Virus record (IMG/VR): IMGVR_UViG_3300046472_000273
Coordinates: 1-36,657 of that record
DNA from: a virus
Reading direction: 5' to 3' (one strand)
DNA: 36,657 nucleotides
Part shown: positions 30,222-36,657 of the stretch, piece after piece
Layout of the letters: the number at the start of each line of letters is the position of its first letter
How positions within the stretch are numbered: the first letter of the stretch is position 1
Made by a program: the position numbers and the translations under genes
Notes under the pieces: model-generated
What the model saw: only the letters and a program-made list of their open reading frames with translations
What the model was told of the DNA's origin: nothing
The model's database searches: none

Positions 30222-30539
30222 ATGACAGAGAAGCCGATCGTTACCACGCGCGAGGAGTGGCAGGCGCTGCCTGAGGTGGTGCTGCCGGTGCTGCGTGATG
30301 CCGGTGCCAAAGGGCACACCTATCTCGTGCACCGCATCGGGATGGTGGAGCCGCTGCGCGCCAATCTGCCCACCGTCACGGTGGATGCGGCCGGGCAAGA
30401 GCAGCTCTGCCGTCTGCCGGTGCAGCTCGCTGATTGGGCGCTCAGCTGCATCGCCTTTGCGCGTCGCGGCGCACTCACGTTTCCGCAGCAAGTGGAGTTT
30501 GGCGTGCTCGATGGCCGTCAATATGCGGAGTTGCGCTGA
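30222..30539 (+). CDS. Hypothetical protein between attP and integrase
   Basis: 105 residues: MTEKPIVTTREEWQALPEVV, LVHRIGMVEPLRANLPTVTV, LADWALSCIAFARRGALTFP. GAGGAGGGG (30207-30215) is a strong ribosome site for ATG 30222. It converges on the integrase gene with 15 bases between stops. No family recognised; a short cytoplasmic protein with one Cys pair (C67/C80 region). After integration it would lie at the very end of the prophage. Confidence 0.65.
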   Translation: MTEKPIVTTREEWQALPEVVLPVLRDAGAKGHTYLVHRIGMVEPLRANLPTVTVDAAGQEQLCRLPVQLADWALSCIAFARRGALTFPQQVEFGVLDGRQYAELR

Positions 30540-30554
30540 GGCCATCGAGGAGCC

Positions 30555-31832
30555 TCAAGCACTCTGCTTTTTCGAGTCGACAGGTCCGCTGGCCACCGGC
30601 TTCTCAAAGAGATCGTTAATCACGCTGCGCCGGTGCGATTCAACGTCCAGGGTGTAGCCAAGCACCGATCGCGAATCGATCCACCCACCCTGAGCCATGG
30701 CGAGCTTGAGATTGCCTGAGCCGTTCATGATGCGAGTGGCGAGCATGTGCCTGAACCAATGCTGTGTGACTTTGCGCAACAGGCTGGCCTCGCCCCATGC
30801 GCGGTGAGCACCGGCGCGATCGCCGCGCGCGCGCAGCTCAGCCGCTTCACGCCATTTGGCTTTCACGGCTCTGCGCTTGGCACCATTGAACGCGCTGCGA
30901 TTGTTATTGCTGCCTTTGATTGAGTAGGGCTCGCGCGCATCGGTCAAAAAGAACGGGGCCTCTCGCTTGTGCAGATCGCCGCGCCACTCGGCATATTCGC
31001 GCATTAGCTCAGCTGCCTCAGGCGGTAGCGTCGCGGTGACTTCCTCACCGTTCTTGGTTCCCCAATAGCGAATTTGCTCGCGGCCTTCCGCCAAGATCAC
31101 ATCACAGACGCGCGCGCCGCGCAGAATTGAGGACACGCGCGCGCCGGTGGCCCACTCAGCTGCGAGCTGGCCTTTGAGGTGCGGTGCTGCGTGCGAGATC
31201 AAGAACCTGATCAGCTCTGAGGACAGCTCAGTCACTCTGCGCTTGGCGCGGCGATTGGGGCTGCGCACCTTATTGTCTCGCTCAAAGATCGGCAGCTTGT
31301 CGCGGGTGATCCATTCGCGCGGTGGCTCACTGCACCAGCGAAGAAACGCCACCACCGCGTTGAGGTAGCGCTCGCGCGTTGCGCTCTTGTTTCCGTCATG
31401 GCGCTGATCAATCCAGCTTGTCCATTCATCCTGCGTGATGCTCTTGAGCGTGCGGCCTTGAAAGCGCTCGCCCAATTCTTTCAGCACGCTGACTGTCATT
31501 TGTCCGAGGACTCGCTCGCGTGGCCTTTTGAGATATGCAAGCGCAGCTTGGGCGATTTCCTCACTCGTTTTGATTCCGTGGATGGTTTCTTGCTGGAATT
31601 GGAGCGTGAGCTTGTTGAGGATGGCTTGGGCGTTTGTTCTGTTGGCGGGGATGCCGGAAAGGCCCGTAGATTGTCTAATGCGTCGCGAGACTCTTTCGCC
31701 TTCTGCGGTGACTGCGCTGCAGGTTCCAACAATGGTGAACGTGCCTTTGCGGATGGTGAGGCATAATCCTGCCGCTCGTTTGCTGCGGCGATTATTGCTG
31801 CTCTCAGCTTTTGGAATCCGGCCTCTGTCCAT
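30555..31832 (-). CDS. int: Tyrosine recombinase (phage integrase)
   Basis: 425 residues. N-terminal arm-binding region (LTIRKGTFTIVGTCS, VSRRIRQSTGLSGI), a core-binding SAM-like domain near residues 105-185, and the catalytic domain with Arg232 (TGARVSSIL), the beta-strand Lys region (IRYWGTKNGEEV), His358 and Arg361 (HWFRHMLATR), Trp384 and the nucleophile Tyr393 (RSVLGYTLDV). All catalytic residues are present. It should recombine the tRNA-Thr core at 30014-30063. Its first 112 codons overlap the HTH gene upstream in another frame. Confidence 0.93.
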   Translation of the reverse strand: MDRGRIPKAESSNNRRSKRAAGLCLTIRKGTFTIVGTCSAVTAEGERVSRRIRQSTGLSGIPANRTNAQAILNKLTLQFQQETIHGIKTSEEIAQAALAYLKRPRERVLGQMTVSVLKELGERFQGRTLKSITQDEWTSWIDQRHDGNKSATRERYLNAVVAFLRWCSEPPREWITRDKLPIFERDNKVRSPNRRAKRRVTELSSELIRFLISHAAPHLKGQLAAEWATGARVSSILRGARVCDVILAEGREQIRYWGTKNGEEVTATLPPEAAELMREYAEWRGDLHKREAPFFLTDAREPYSIKGSNNNRSAFNGAKRRAVKAKWREAAELRARGDRAGAHRAWGEASLLRKVTQHWFRHMLATRIMNGSGNLKLAMAQGGWIDSRSVLGYTLDVESHRRSVINDLFEKPVASGPVDSKKQSA

Positions 31833-31981
31833 CTCGGTGACTTCCCTATTCGGTAGTGAAACTGAAATTTGCGCTGCGCGGGTGGCAGCTTGCGATCATT
31901 GCCAATGAGTGCGCGCAGCCAGCTTTCTGACTTGCCCAAGCGTGCTGAAACATCCCACTGCGTTAAGTCCTCTTGGCCCAT
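31496..31981 (-). CDS. HTH protein, possible excisionase, deeply overlapping integrase
   Basis: 161 residues from ATG 31981. The first 70 look like a DNA-binding domain: DLTQWDVSARLGKSESWLRA then FHYRIGKSPRWTEAGFQKL, a MerR/Xis-like winged HTH pattern. The rest, from about residue 75, is Ser/Lys/Pro-rich low complexity and overlaps the integrase start by 337 bases in another frame. A small DNA-binding protein directly upstream of int is the usual place for a recombination directionality factor. The upstream GTG at 32014 is an alternative start. Confidence 0.6.
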   Translation of the reverse strand: MGQEDLTQWDVSARLGKSESWLRALIGNDRKLPPAQRKFQFHYRIGKSPRWTEAGFQKLRAAIIAAANERQDYASPSAKARSPLLEPAAQSPQKAKESRDALDNLRAFPASPPTEQTPKPSSTSSRSNSSKKPSTESKRVRKSPKLRLHISKGHASESSDK

Positions 31982-32186
31982 CGTCTTTGCCTTCACTGAG
32001 AGTTGCGGGCGCACCAGCTCTCAGCTGCCTGGCCAGATGTGTGGCCGCGATCGGCAGGCGCAAGAGTCCTGATGCTTACAAATTGGAGAGTCTTGAGGTT
32101 TTTCCGCACGCTTTCGCCTATTGGGTGTGAGTGGATCTCGTGCGGCTCAACTTCCGCGCGAATAGGCCTCCTGGCGTCCTGGCCAG

Positions 32187-32522
32187 CTATTCGATCAGGT
32201 GGCTGATGATCCTGATGGCACGATCAAGATTCGCGCGGGTGTTTTGCGCGGTTTCTGATTTGTCGTTGCTCAGCGTGCGAAACTCACCAGTGAGAAATTC
32301 GAGGGCGCTCTCAAGCGCGTCTGCGTCTGCCTCGCTCGCGCTTTCGATTTTGCATTGCCTGATCAGCTGCGCCATCTCGGTGTAGATGCGTGCGCTGATC
32401 GCAAGCTCGATGCGATCGCGCTCAGTTGCGTTCTTGCGTGCGCTCTCGCGCGCTGTCTGTGCTTTCTCAATCAGAAACTCAGCGAGATCAGGCAGTGATG
32501 AGAATCGGTAATTGATGCTCAT
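32187..32522 (-). CDS. Hypothetical helical protein
   Basis: 111 residues, almost all helix: LAEFLIEKAQTARESARKNA, IELAISARIYTEMAQLIRQC, ADADALESALEFLTGEF. No family recognised. The ATG overlaps the stop of the next upstream gene (ATGA). A 205-base gap (31982-32186) separates it from the HTH gene and holds an inverted repeat CTGAGAG/CTCTCAG near 31996-32024 but no clear gene. Confidence 0.7.
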   Translation of the reverse strand: MSINYRFSSLPDLAEFLIEKAQTARESARKNATERDRIELAISARIYTEMAQLIRQCKIESASEADADALESALEFLTGEFRTLSNDKSETAQNTRANLDRAIRIISHLIE

Positions 32523-32824
32523 GGCTTTACTTTCCGCGATACGCCTAGCAGCTTGCCAATGCGGTTGTGCAGCTCGATAGACTGCGCGTGCAAAAACTCT
32601 CTGCCGCCTGGTGCTGCGAGGATCAGCGCAAGGCGCTCATAGTCCGGCCGTGCTTTGAAAAGTTTGGCGAGCATTGCAATGCCATCGGCACCGCGCTCAA
32701 CCGCACAGAGTTGGCTGCCACCGCGCGTCTCGTGCATCGGATTGCAGCCAAGGCCCTCAGCATCATGCGCTGCCCAATAGAGTGGGCAATCCTCGATGCG
32801 CTCAGGGTGCAGAGGACAGGCCAT
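32519..32824 (-). CDS. Hypothetical Cys-containing protein
   Basis: 101 residues. The first 40 carry spaced cysteines (ACPLHPERIEDCPLYWAAHD, GLGC, QLC) that could bind metal, followed by helices (MLAKLFKARPDYERLALILA). No family recognised. It is coupled to its downstream neighbour by an ATGA overlap and lies three bases from the upstream gene's stop. Confidence 0.7.
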   Translation of the reverse strand: MACPLHPERIEDCPLYWAAHDAEGLGCNPMHETRGGSQLCAVERGADGIAMLAKLFKARPDYERLALILAAPGGREFLHAQSIELHNRIGKLLGVSRKVKP

Positions 32825-32827
32825 CGC

Positions 32828-33322
32828 TCACTTGTCCTTGCGTCTGACAAGTCCTCTGCCGGGCACAACGTCAAACTTGCCCCACGGTGCGAATCGTCCC
32901 TCGCTCAGGTCCGCGCGGCAGGCGAGCTGCAGCGGCAGCAGATAGGCCTCAAAGAATGAGTAACCGCGCCGGTGCCGTTCAAAAATGCGATGTATGCCAT
33001 CGATGAGCAGCTGCGTTGCGCCGATACCGTTAGCGCCAGGCGGGCAGTCAAGGATGATCACCGGCTCATCAATCTCAACAAAGTTGAGCGCGGCCGCGCG
33101 CGTGCGATCAATCTCACGGTTATTGAAAAGGTGGGTGAGCGCATCGAGGCTTGAGTCCTCAACGCGCATGTCTGCAAATTCGCAGCGCACCGTGGGTGAT
33201 TTCACTGAGCGAATCATGGCGCGTGTTTCGGTGACATCGAAACTGCCAAGCGTGACATGCGTGAAAATCTCTTTGGCGATGCCTGCATCACGCAGCCGAT
33301 TGATCTCGATTTTGCTTGGCAT
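32828..33322 (-). CDS. Hypothetical protein
   Basis: 164 residues from ATG 33322 (MPSKIEINRLRDAGIAKEIF...), with DEPVIILDCPPGANGIGATQ in the middle and a C-terminal basic tail. The GATQLLIDGIHRIFERHRRG stretch reads like the pattern of ParB/Srx-type nuclease families (D-G-x-HR), where DG.HR is conserved, so a ParB-like fold is possible; evidence is weak. A TTG at 33331 overlapping the upstream stop is an alternative start. Confidence 0.65.
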   Translation of the reverse strand: MPSKIEINRLRDAGIAKEIFTHVTLGSFDVTETRAMIRSVKSPTVRCEFADMRVEDSSLDALTHLFNNREIDRTRAAALNFVEIDEPVIILDCPPGANGIGATQLLIDGIHRIFERHRRGYSFFEAYLLPLQLACRADLSEGRFAPWGKFDVVPGRGLVRRKDK

Positions 33323-33327
33323 GGTGA

Positions 33328-33807
33328 TCAATCCTTGAGCGGACGTTGCTTAAGGCCGGGGCGCGCACCGGCAGTGTGATGATCGGAAACATCACGCGCG
33401 TCATAGCCCATGGGGAATCGATAGGTGGGATCAGCACAGACAAAGAGGTGATATTTATTGCTGGTGTCCACCAGCCTGCTCTCAGCGGGATAAAGCTCAA
33501 GGCCTTCGCACTCAGGCCCGACAAGCTCATTCTTGATTTTCTGGAAGTGCCGCCAATCGCGCATGATGGGTTTGCCATCCCTGCGTCTGATGCAAAGCCA
33601 CACCAGCTCATCAGGCTTGCGGCGCACCATCACCTGATAAAGATCATTGATCCAGATTTCGCTCTCAGCGTGTTCCTTGAGCAGCAGCGCGCGCGCGTCC
33701 TCAGCGCTGAGGCTCATGCGCTGCATTGTGGTAGTGAGCAGCTCATCATAGATCGGCTTGCTCGCTTTGGTGAGCTGCATCGGTTGCCACTGTGCAGGCT
33801 TAGCCAT
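33328..33807 (-). CDS. DUF7694-like phage protein
   Basis: 159 residues. The second half contains WLCIRRRDGKPIMRDWRHFQ, then KNELVGPECEGLELYPAESR and NKYHLFVCADPTYRFPMGYD, a pattern I associate with a small phage family (DUF7694 type) in which a polar DWR...KN...ELYPAESRL.D..N.YHL core is conserved. Function unknown. It lies in the leftward early operon, five bases after the preceding gene. Confidence 0.7.
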   Translation of the reverse strand: MAKPAQWQPMQLTKASKPIYDELLTTTMQRMSLSAEDARALLLKEHAESEIWINDLYQVMVRRKPDELVWLCIRRRDGKPIMRDWRHFQKIKNELVGPECEGLELYPAESRLVDTSNKYHLFVCADPTYRFPMGYDARDVSDHHTAGARPGLKQRPLKD

Positions 33808-33811
33808 TGGT

Positions 33812-34018
33812 TCACACGCGGCGGTTAAATTCGTCTAACAGCTCCTCAGAGCTAGGCACTCGCACGCCTAGCGCTTGCAGCGATTGCAGAAACCAATCTG
33901 CGGTGATCTTGAGCGCACGCTCATTAAATTCGATAAAGTGGCCGTGCGCGTCACTGGTGATGCAGTGCTCAAAATCCAAGTTGAAAAATAGATCAGAGAG
34001 GTGCGAGTTGATTCCCAT
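33812..34018 (-). CDS. Hypothetical acidic small protein
   Basis: 68 residues (MGINSHLSDLFFNLDFEHCI..., LGVRVPSSEELLDEFNRRV), acidic and helical. No family recognised. Twelve bases separate its start from the preceding gene and four its stop from the next, consistent with one operon. Confidence 0.65.
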   Translation of the reverse strand: MGINSHLSDLFFNLDFEHCITSDAHGHFIEFNERALKITADWFLQSLQALGVRVPSSEELLDEFNRRV

Positions 34019-34030
34019 CGGGTGCTGGCC

Positions 34031-34669
34031 TCAGTCCCGTGGGATGAGTTTCGCGGCGCGCTCCACCATGCGATCAAGCTCACGCTTGCCTGCAGCGCCA
34101 TCAGCTGCAGCTGCACGCTCAAGATCGGGCATGCCGTTTTCAATCGATGCGAGTATTTCTTTTCGGGTTGCTGTGCGTCCCTCTGCGTACCAATAGATTT
34201 GGATGGGCTCGTGCAGCTCAAACAAGGTGCCATCCTGCAGCTGCATCAGCGAATAACCGCGTGTTACCCAGATCGCGGTGCAGCCGGGATTGCGCAAGAT
34301 CATGTTGCCCGGTGCCTTCATTGAGTCGGTAGGCAGTGGCCGCATGTTGCGCTGCATGCTCGGCCGGGTGAGGAAAGGACAAACCCTCACGGCAAACTCA
34401 GCGCACGCCAGATGCGAGGGCGGCTCTGATGACACGCGATTGATCACACACATGGGGCCAATCACGAAGGCGGAGTCGTGGCCGCGTGGTTTGCCGCACA
34501 GCCAGCAGAGGCCTCGCTCGTGCGCAGTCATAACCTTGCCCGGCGCGATCACGCGAAAGTCAGGCTTGCCATTGATCCAAGCGACAAACCACGGGACGGG
34601 ATAGCCGCGCTCATCAAACTTGAGGCCAGCCATGTTGGGCGGCAGAGGCGCTGTGAAAGGTGGTTTCAT
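34031..34669 (-). CDS. Hypothetical phage protein with N-terminal Cys/His site
   Basis: 212 residues. GLCWLCGKPRGHDSAFVIGP MCVINR and SEPPSHLACAEFAVRVCPFL hold spaced Cys and His that fit a zinc site. I recognise this Cys/His block (CGKP...F.IGPMC..NR...EPP.H..CA..A...CPFL) as recurring in phages of alphaproteobacteria and actinobacteria, function unknown. The last 70 residues are helical and charged. Confidence 0.7.
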   Translation of the reverse strand: MKPPFTAPLPPNMAGLKFDERGYPVPWFVAWINGKPDFRVIAPGKVMTAHERGLCWLCGKPRGHDSAFVIGPMCVINRVSSEPPSHLACAEFAVRVCPFLTRPSMQRNMRPLPTDSMKAPGNMILRNPGCTAIWVTRGYSLMQLQDGTLFELHEPIQIYWYAEGRTATRKEILASIENGMPDLERAAAADGAAGKRELDRMVERAAKLIPRD

Positions 34670-34690
34670 GGGGGGTGCTTTCTTTCCTGC

Positions 34691-35614
34691 TCAGCTGAGA
34701 AGTGAAACCGGCGCGCGCTGTGGCATTGCATCATGCGTGACGCCATCGAGGCTGCGTCCAGCGGCAGGCTTGCCCATGCGCACAAAGGTGTGGCCTGAGG
34801 AATGGTGCGAAAAGAACCGTTTGCCTGCCCACTCGGCTGCCTCCTCATAATTGAGGTGGTCCGGTGCCGGTGCCCAATCGCCCCATTGCTTGAAGAAAAA
34901 CGGCACACCTGCTGCCGCGCATTGATCGCGCAACGATCGGGGCCAGTAGGGATGCATCACGCGCGCGCCGGTGCCGCTCTCGCCACCAGCAATCACCCAA
35001 TCGAGGCGTGCAGTTTGAAGTGTGCCGTGTGGGTGATTCTCCTCAATGCCGGTGAGCGCATTGATGTGATCGCAGCCTTTGACAGTGAGCCGCGTGAGAT
35101 CAATAGGGCCTAGCAATGGTTCTGCTGAGACAAAGCGCATCACGGCCGGTGCCTTGAGCAAGAGAGGCACGCGCTCCTCAGCACGCAGCTGATCCTCAAT
35201 CGAAACGCCTAGCCAGACGTTTGGCAGGATTGCGATGTTGCTCAGCACCTCAAGCATGCGCGCCGGGCGTTTGGTGAGAATCTGAAAGATGTGCTGCTGG
35301 TGTTGGCTCATGACAGCGAACACCTGCACAATCCACTCGGCAGGGATGTTCTCGTGAAAGAGATCGCCCATCGAGTCGACAAACACATGACGGGGCTTGC
35401 GCCAGGTCGCGGGTTCTAGCAGCCGATCGGCAATCAGCTTCACCTCGCCATTCCAGACGGCATTACCTTTGTGCAGCTCTGTCAGGCCTTTGTAGTTGCG
35501 GCCGATGCGGTGCGCCCATCGCATGGCGTAACAATTCGTGCAGCCAGGTGAGAGCACGCTGCAGCCAATGATCGGATTCCAAGTCTCATCTGTCCATTCA
35601 ATGCCGGTGCTCAT
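34691..35614 (-). CDS. DUF5131 (phage Gp37/Gp68) protein
   Basis: 307 residues: IEWTDETWNPIIGCSVLSPG CTNCYA places Cys18, Cys25 and Cys28 as C-x6-C-x2-C, followed by VFVDSMGDLFHENIP, FQILTKRPARM, VWLGVSIED, RFVSAEPLLGPIDL, VIAGGESGTGARVMHPYWPR and FFFKQWGDW, all hallmark motifs. The family is common in phages and has a TIM-barrel-like, radical-SAM-related look with a Cys triad; its substrate is unknown. It overlaps the neighbouring gene by four bases. Confidence 0.9.
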   Translation of the reverse strand: MSTGIEWTDETWNPIIGCSVLSPGCTNCYAMRWAHRIGRNYKGLTELHKGNAVWNGEVKLIADRLLEPATWRKPRHVFVDSMGDLFHENIPAEWIVQVFAVMSQHQQHIFQILTKRPARMLEVLSNIAILPNVWLGVSIEDQLRAEERVPLLLKAPAVMRFVSAEPLLGPIDLTRLTVKGCDHINALTGIEENHPHGTLQTARLDWVIAGGESGTGARVMHPYWPRSLRDQCAAAGVPFFFKQWGDWAPAPDHLNYEEAAEWAGKRFFSHHSSGHTFVRMGKPAAGRSLDGVTHDAMPQRAPVSLLS

Positions 35615-35892
35615 CTGGTGTGGCCTTTTGCGAGCACCTGGCGCGCTGTGTCAGTCAGCACGAAGTGATTGGGCGTGTCCTCATTCAAGAGGCCTCGATG
35701 CGCGAGAGCTTTAACGGTTTTTAGATAGACAGGCTTTGGGTACGCATCTGGGTGCCAGCGATAGGTGAGCGGGCCATTGGCGGGGCTGTCTATCCCCACC
35801 TCATAGAGGCCAAGGCGTTTAACCGCGCCACCGTTCTCATCAATCTGCGTGAGCACCTTGCGGTGCAATCGCGTCAGCTTTTGCTTAGACAT
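35611..35892 (-). CDS. Small winged-helix-like protein
   Basis: 93 residues from ATG 35892: KLTRLHRKVLTQIDENGGAV, PKPVYLKTVKALAHRGLLNE and FVLTDTARQVLAKG form a helix-turn-helix with wing, as in small phage regulators. The frame opens further upstream (36135) but that part overlaps the next gene and has no family likeness. It overlaps the DUF5131 start by four bases. Possible regulator of the operon; not shown. Confidence 0.65.
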   Translation of the reverse strand: MSKQKLTRLHRKVLTQIDENGGAVKRLGLYEVGIDSPANGPLTYRWHPDAYPKPVYLKTVKALAHRGLLNEDTPNHFVLTDTARQVLAKGHTR

Positions 35893-35956
35893 TTCGCCGT
35901 CTCTCAGATCGGTTTGAGGAAGAGAGAAACAATCCGCACCCCTGCGGTGCGTGTTT

Positions 35957-36205
35957 TCAGCTTTGTGCTTGCGAGTCCTTCGGTTGAAAAAGCGTTGCCA
36001 TGCAAATGAAACCGAGATGCCGTTTGCCATTGTCGAGGCGATAAACGATTGCGTTTGTGGCACCCTCTGCACATGCCTTGATGCCGGTACGCACAGCTTC
36101 TGCCGTGTCATGTGTCGTGATCTTGGTGGTGGCAATATCGCCGCCTGTCACGCGCGTGATCTCAACTTCGTAAGCGATGACGGGTTTGAGTTTGAAAATG
36201 GGCAC
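35957..36205 (-). CDS. Hypothetical small protein
   Basis: 82 residues, MPIFKLKPVIAYEVEITRVT... then TAEAVRTGIKACAEGATNAI and VYRLDNGKRHLGFICMATLF, alternating strands and one helix. No family recognised. It begins one base after the stop of the preceding gene, consistent with an operon. Confidence 0.65.
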   Translation of the reverse strand: MPIFKLKPVIAYEVEITRVTGGDIATTKITTHDTAEAVRTGIKACAEGATNAIVYRLDNGKRHLGFICMATLFQPKDSQAQS

Positions 36206-36206
36206 T

Positions 36207-36560
36207 TTAGTTGAGCCTCTTTAATGCGAGCTGCTGCTGCGCATTGTGCATGACTCTCTTGAGCCGTTCGGTGATGAGCTGAGCTGTGCGATCGCAGACA
36301 TCGTTGTGATGCTCAGGCTTGATCGCGGTGGCAGGTAGTAGCATCAGGAAAGAGGCGCTGATGGATGCAGCGGCAAAGATCGCGTGTGGTGGTGTGAGCA
36401 GTGCGCGCTCAGCGATGAATAGTTCGTGCGCGACTGGCACCAAGCGCTGTTGCCAGCGTCCCACCGCAGCATCGATAGGATCACTGCGTTCTTTCAATTC
36501 GGCAGCCTGCTGCATGAGATCGCAGATTGACTGCTCAAGATTGGTGAGGCGCGGTTTCAT
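36207..36560 (-). CDS. Hypothetical protein with a hydrophobic segment
   Basis: 117 residues from ATG 36560 (MKPRLTNLEQSICDLMQQAA...). Residues about 60-77 (HAIFAAASISASFLMLLPAT) are hydrophobic and may span a membrane, flanked by charged helices. That form, one transmembrane segment with helical ends, can suit a holin- or anti-holin-like or lysogenic membrane protein, but no family is recognised. The ATG overlaps the stop of the partial gene upstream (ATGA). Confidence 0.6.
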   Translation of the reverse strand: MKPRLTNLEQSICDLMQQAAELKERSDPIDAAVGRWQQRLVPVAHELFIAERALLTPPHAIFAAASISASFLMLLPATAIKPEHHNDVCDRTAQLITERLKRVMHNAQQQLALKRLN

Positions 36561-36657
36561 GATGCAGACCGCGCGTTGCAATTGATCAGTGCGCTGCGCA
36601 GTGCACCGTTATGTTGCTTGAGGCTGAGAGTGGCATTGATGCAGCCAGGTCGGACGA
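36557..36657 (-). CDS. C-terminal part of a small protein (runs off window end)
   Basis: The frame reading VRPGCINATLSLKQHNGALR SALINC... is open from the window edge to TGA 36559-36557, which overlaps the next ATG as ATGA. No family recognised. If the window is circular it would be the end of the gene that starts at 92, given a one-base difference in the C run at positions 1-6. Confidence 0.45.
   Translation of the reverse strand, partial: VRPGCINATLSLKQHNGALRSALINCNARSAS

Noticed and set aside
29898-30545. A 215-codon leftward frame across attP and the 30222 gene
   Set aside because: It crosses the tRNA-derived core and opposes a gene with a strong ribosome site; its composition (RKRECAATRKGDAAERP...) is that of a shadow frame.
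35893-36135. N-terminal extension of the winged-helix protein
   Set aside because: It lies in the opposite-frame shadow of the 35957-36205 gene and is Arg/Cys-rich without domain likeness.

Overview
The window reads as the genome of a temperate siphovirus-type (HK97-fold capsid, long non-contractile tail) phage of an alphaproteobacterium, most likely a Hyphomicrobiales/Rhizobiales-type host. The pointers to the host are a GcrA-like protein (a family known mainly from alphaproteobacteria), a tail-tip block in the order of gene transfer agent genes gp12-gp15 (DUF2460, DUF2163, NlpC/P60 peptidase, large tail hub), and a P27-type small terminase. It does not look like an integrated prophage cut from a chromosome. 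The integrase lies beside an internal attachment site in which the 3' half of a tRNA-Thr(GGU) gene is flanked on both sides by paired GGTGTCAAT repeats, as expected of an intact attP. No bacterial housekeeping gene is visible. Genes at both window ends run off on the minus strand in a way that fits one leftward operon crossing a circular junction.

Layout. (1) 1-655: start of the leftward operon and a control region with a 26-bp palindrome. (2) 656-4961: rightward early genes: Cro-like XRE protein, SSB, GcrA-like protein, Prim-Pol primase/ATPase, DUF4326 protein. (3) 5004-7607: accessory/regulatory island: a three-gene leftward operon facing a three-gene rightward operon, each promoter carrying an equivalent 16-bp palindromic operator in its spacer, followed by a HigB/HigA-type toxin-antitoxin pair. 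Intrinsic terminators close the leftward operon, the rightward operon and the TA pair. (4) 7608-9323: non-coding array of GGCCGCA elements, a possible late regulator, an HNH endonuclease, a cos-like element and strong hairpins. (5) 9324-19086: terminase, portal, S49 protease, major capsid protein, connectors, tail terminator, tail tube. (6) 18703-27957: tail assembly chaperones with a probable -1 frameshift, tape measure, GTA-like tail tip with an inserted LamG-like gene, tail fibre. (7) 28005-29779: small accessory genes, including a leftward pair that would lie downstream of the restored host tRNA in a lysogen. (8) 29878-30142: attP. (9) 30222-36657: integrase, overlapping excisionase-like HTH gene, and about ten small leftward genes including a DUF5131 (Gp37/Gp68) protein.

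How it works together: early genes replicate DNA through SSB and a primase-polymerase/ATPase; integrase plus the HTH protein handle integration at tRNA-Thr; the HNH protein, small and large terminase package DNA from a cos-like end; late genes build head and tail. Several intrinsic-terminator-like hairpins sit directly upstream of late genes, which suggests processive antitermination. I could not identify a classical CI repressor, holin or dedicated endolysin. The most unusual points are a near-consensus parS site inside the head-gene block, the twin-operator divergent switch, the GGCCGCA array, and the deep overlap of integrase and HTH genes.
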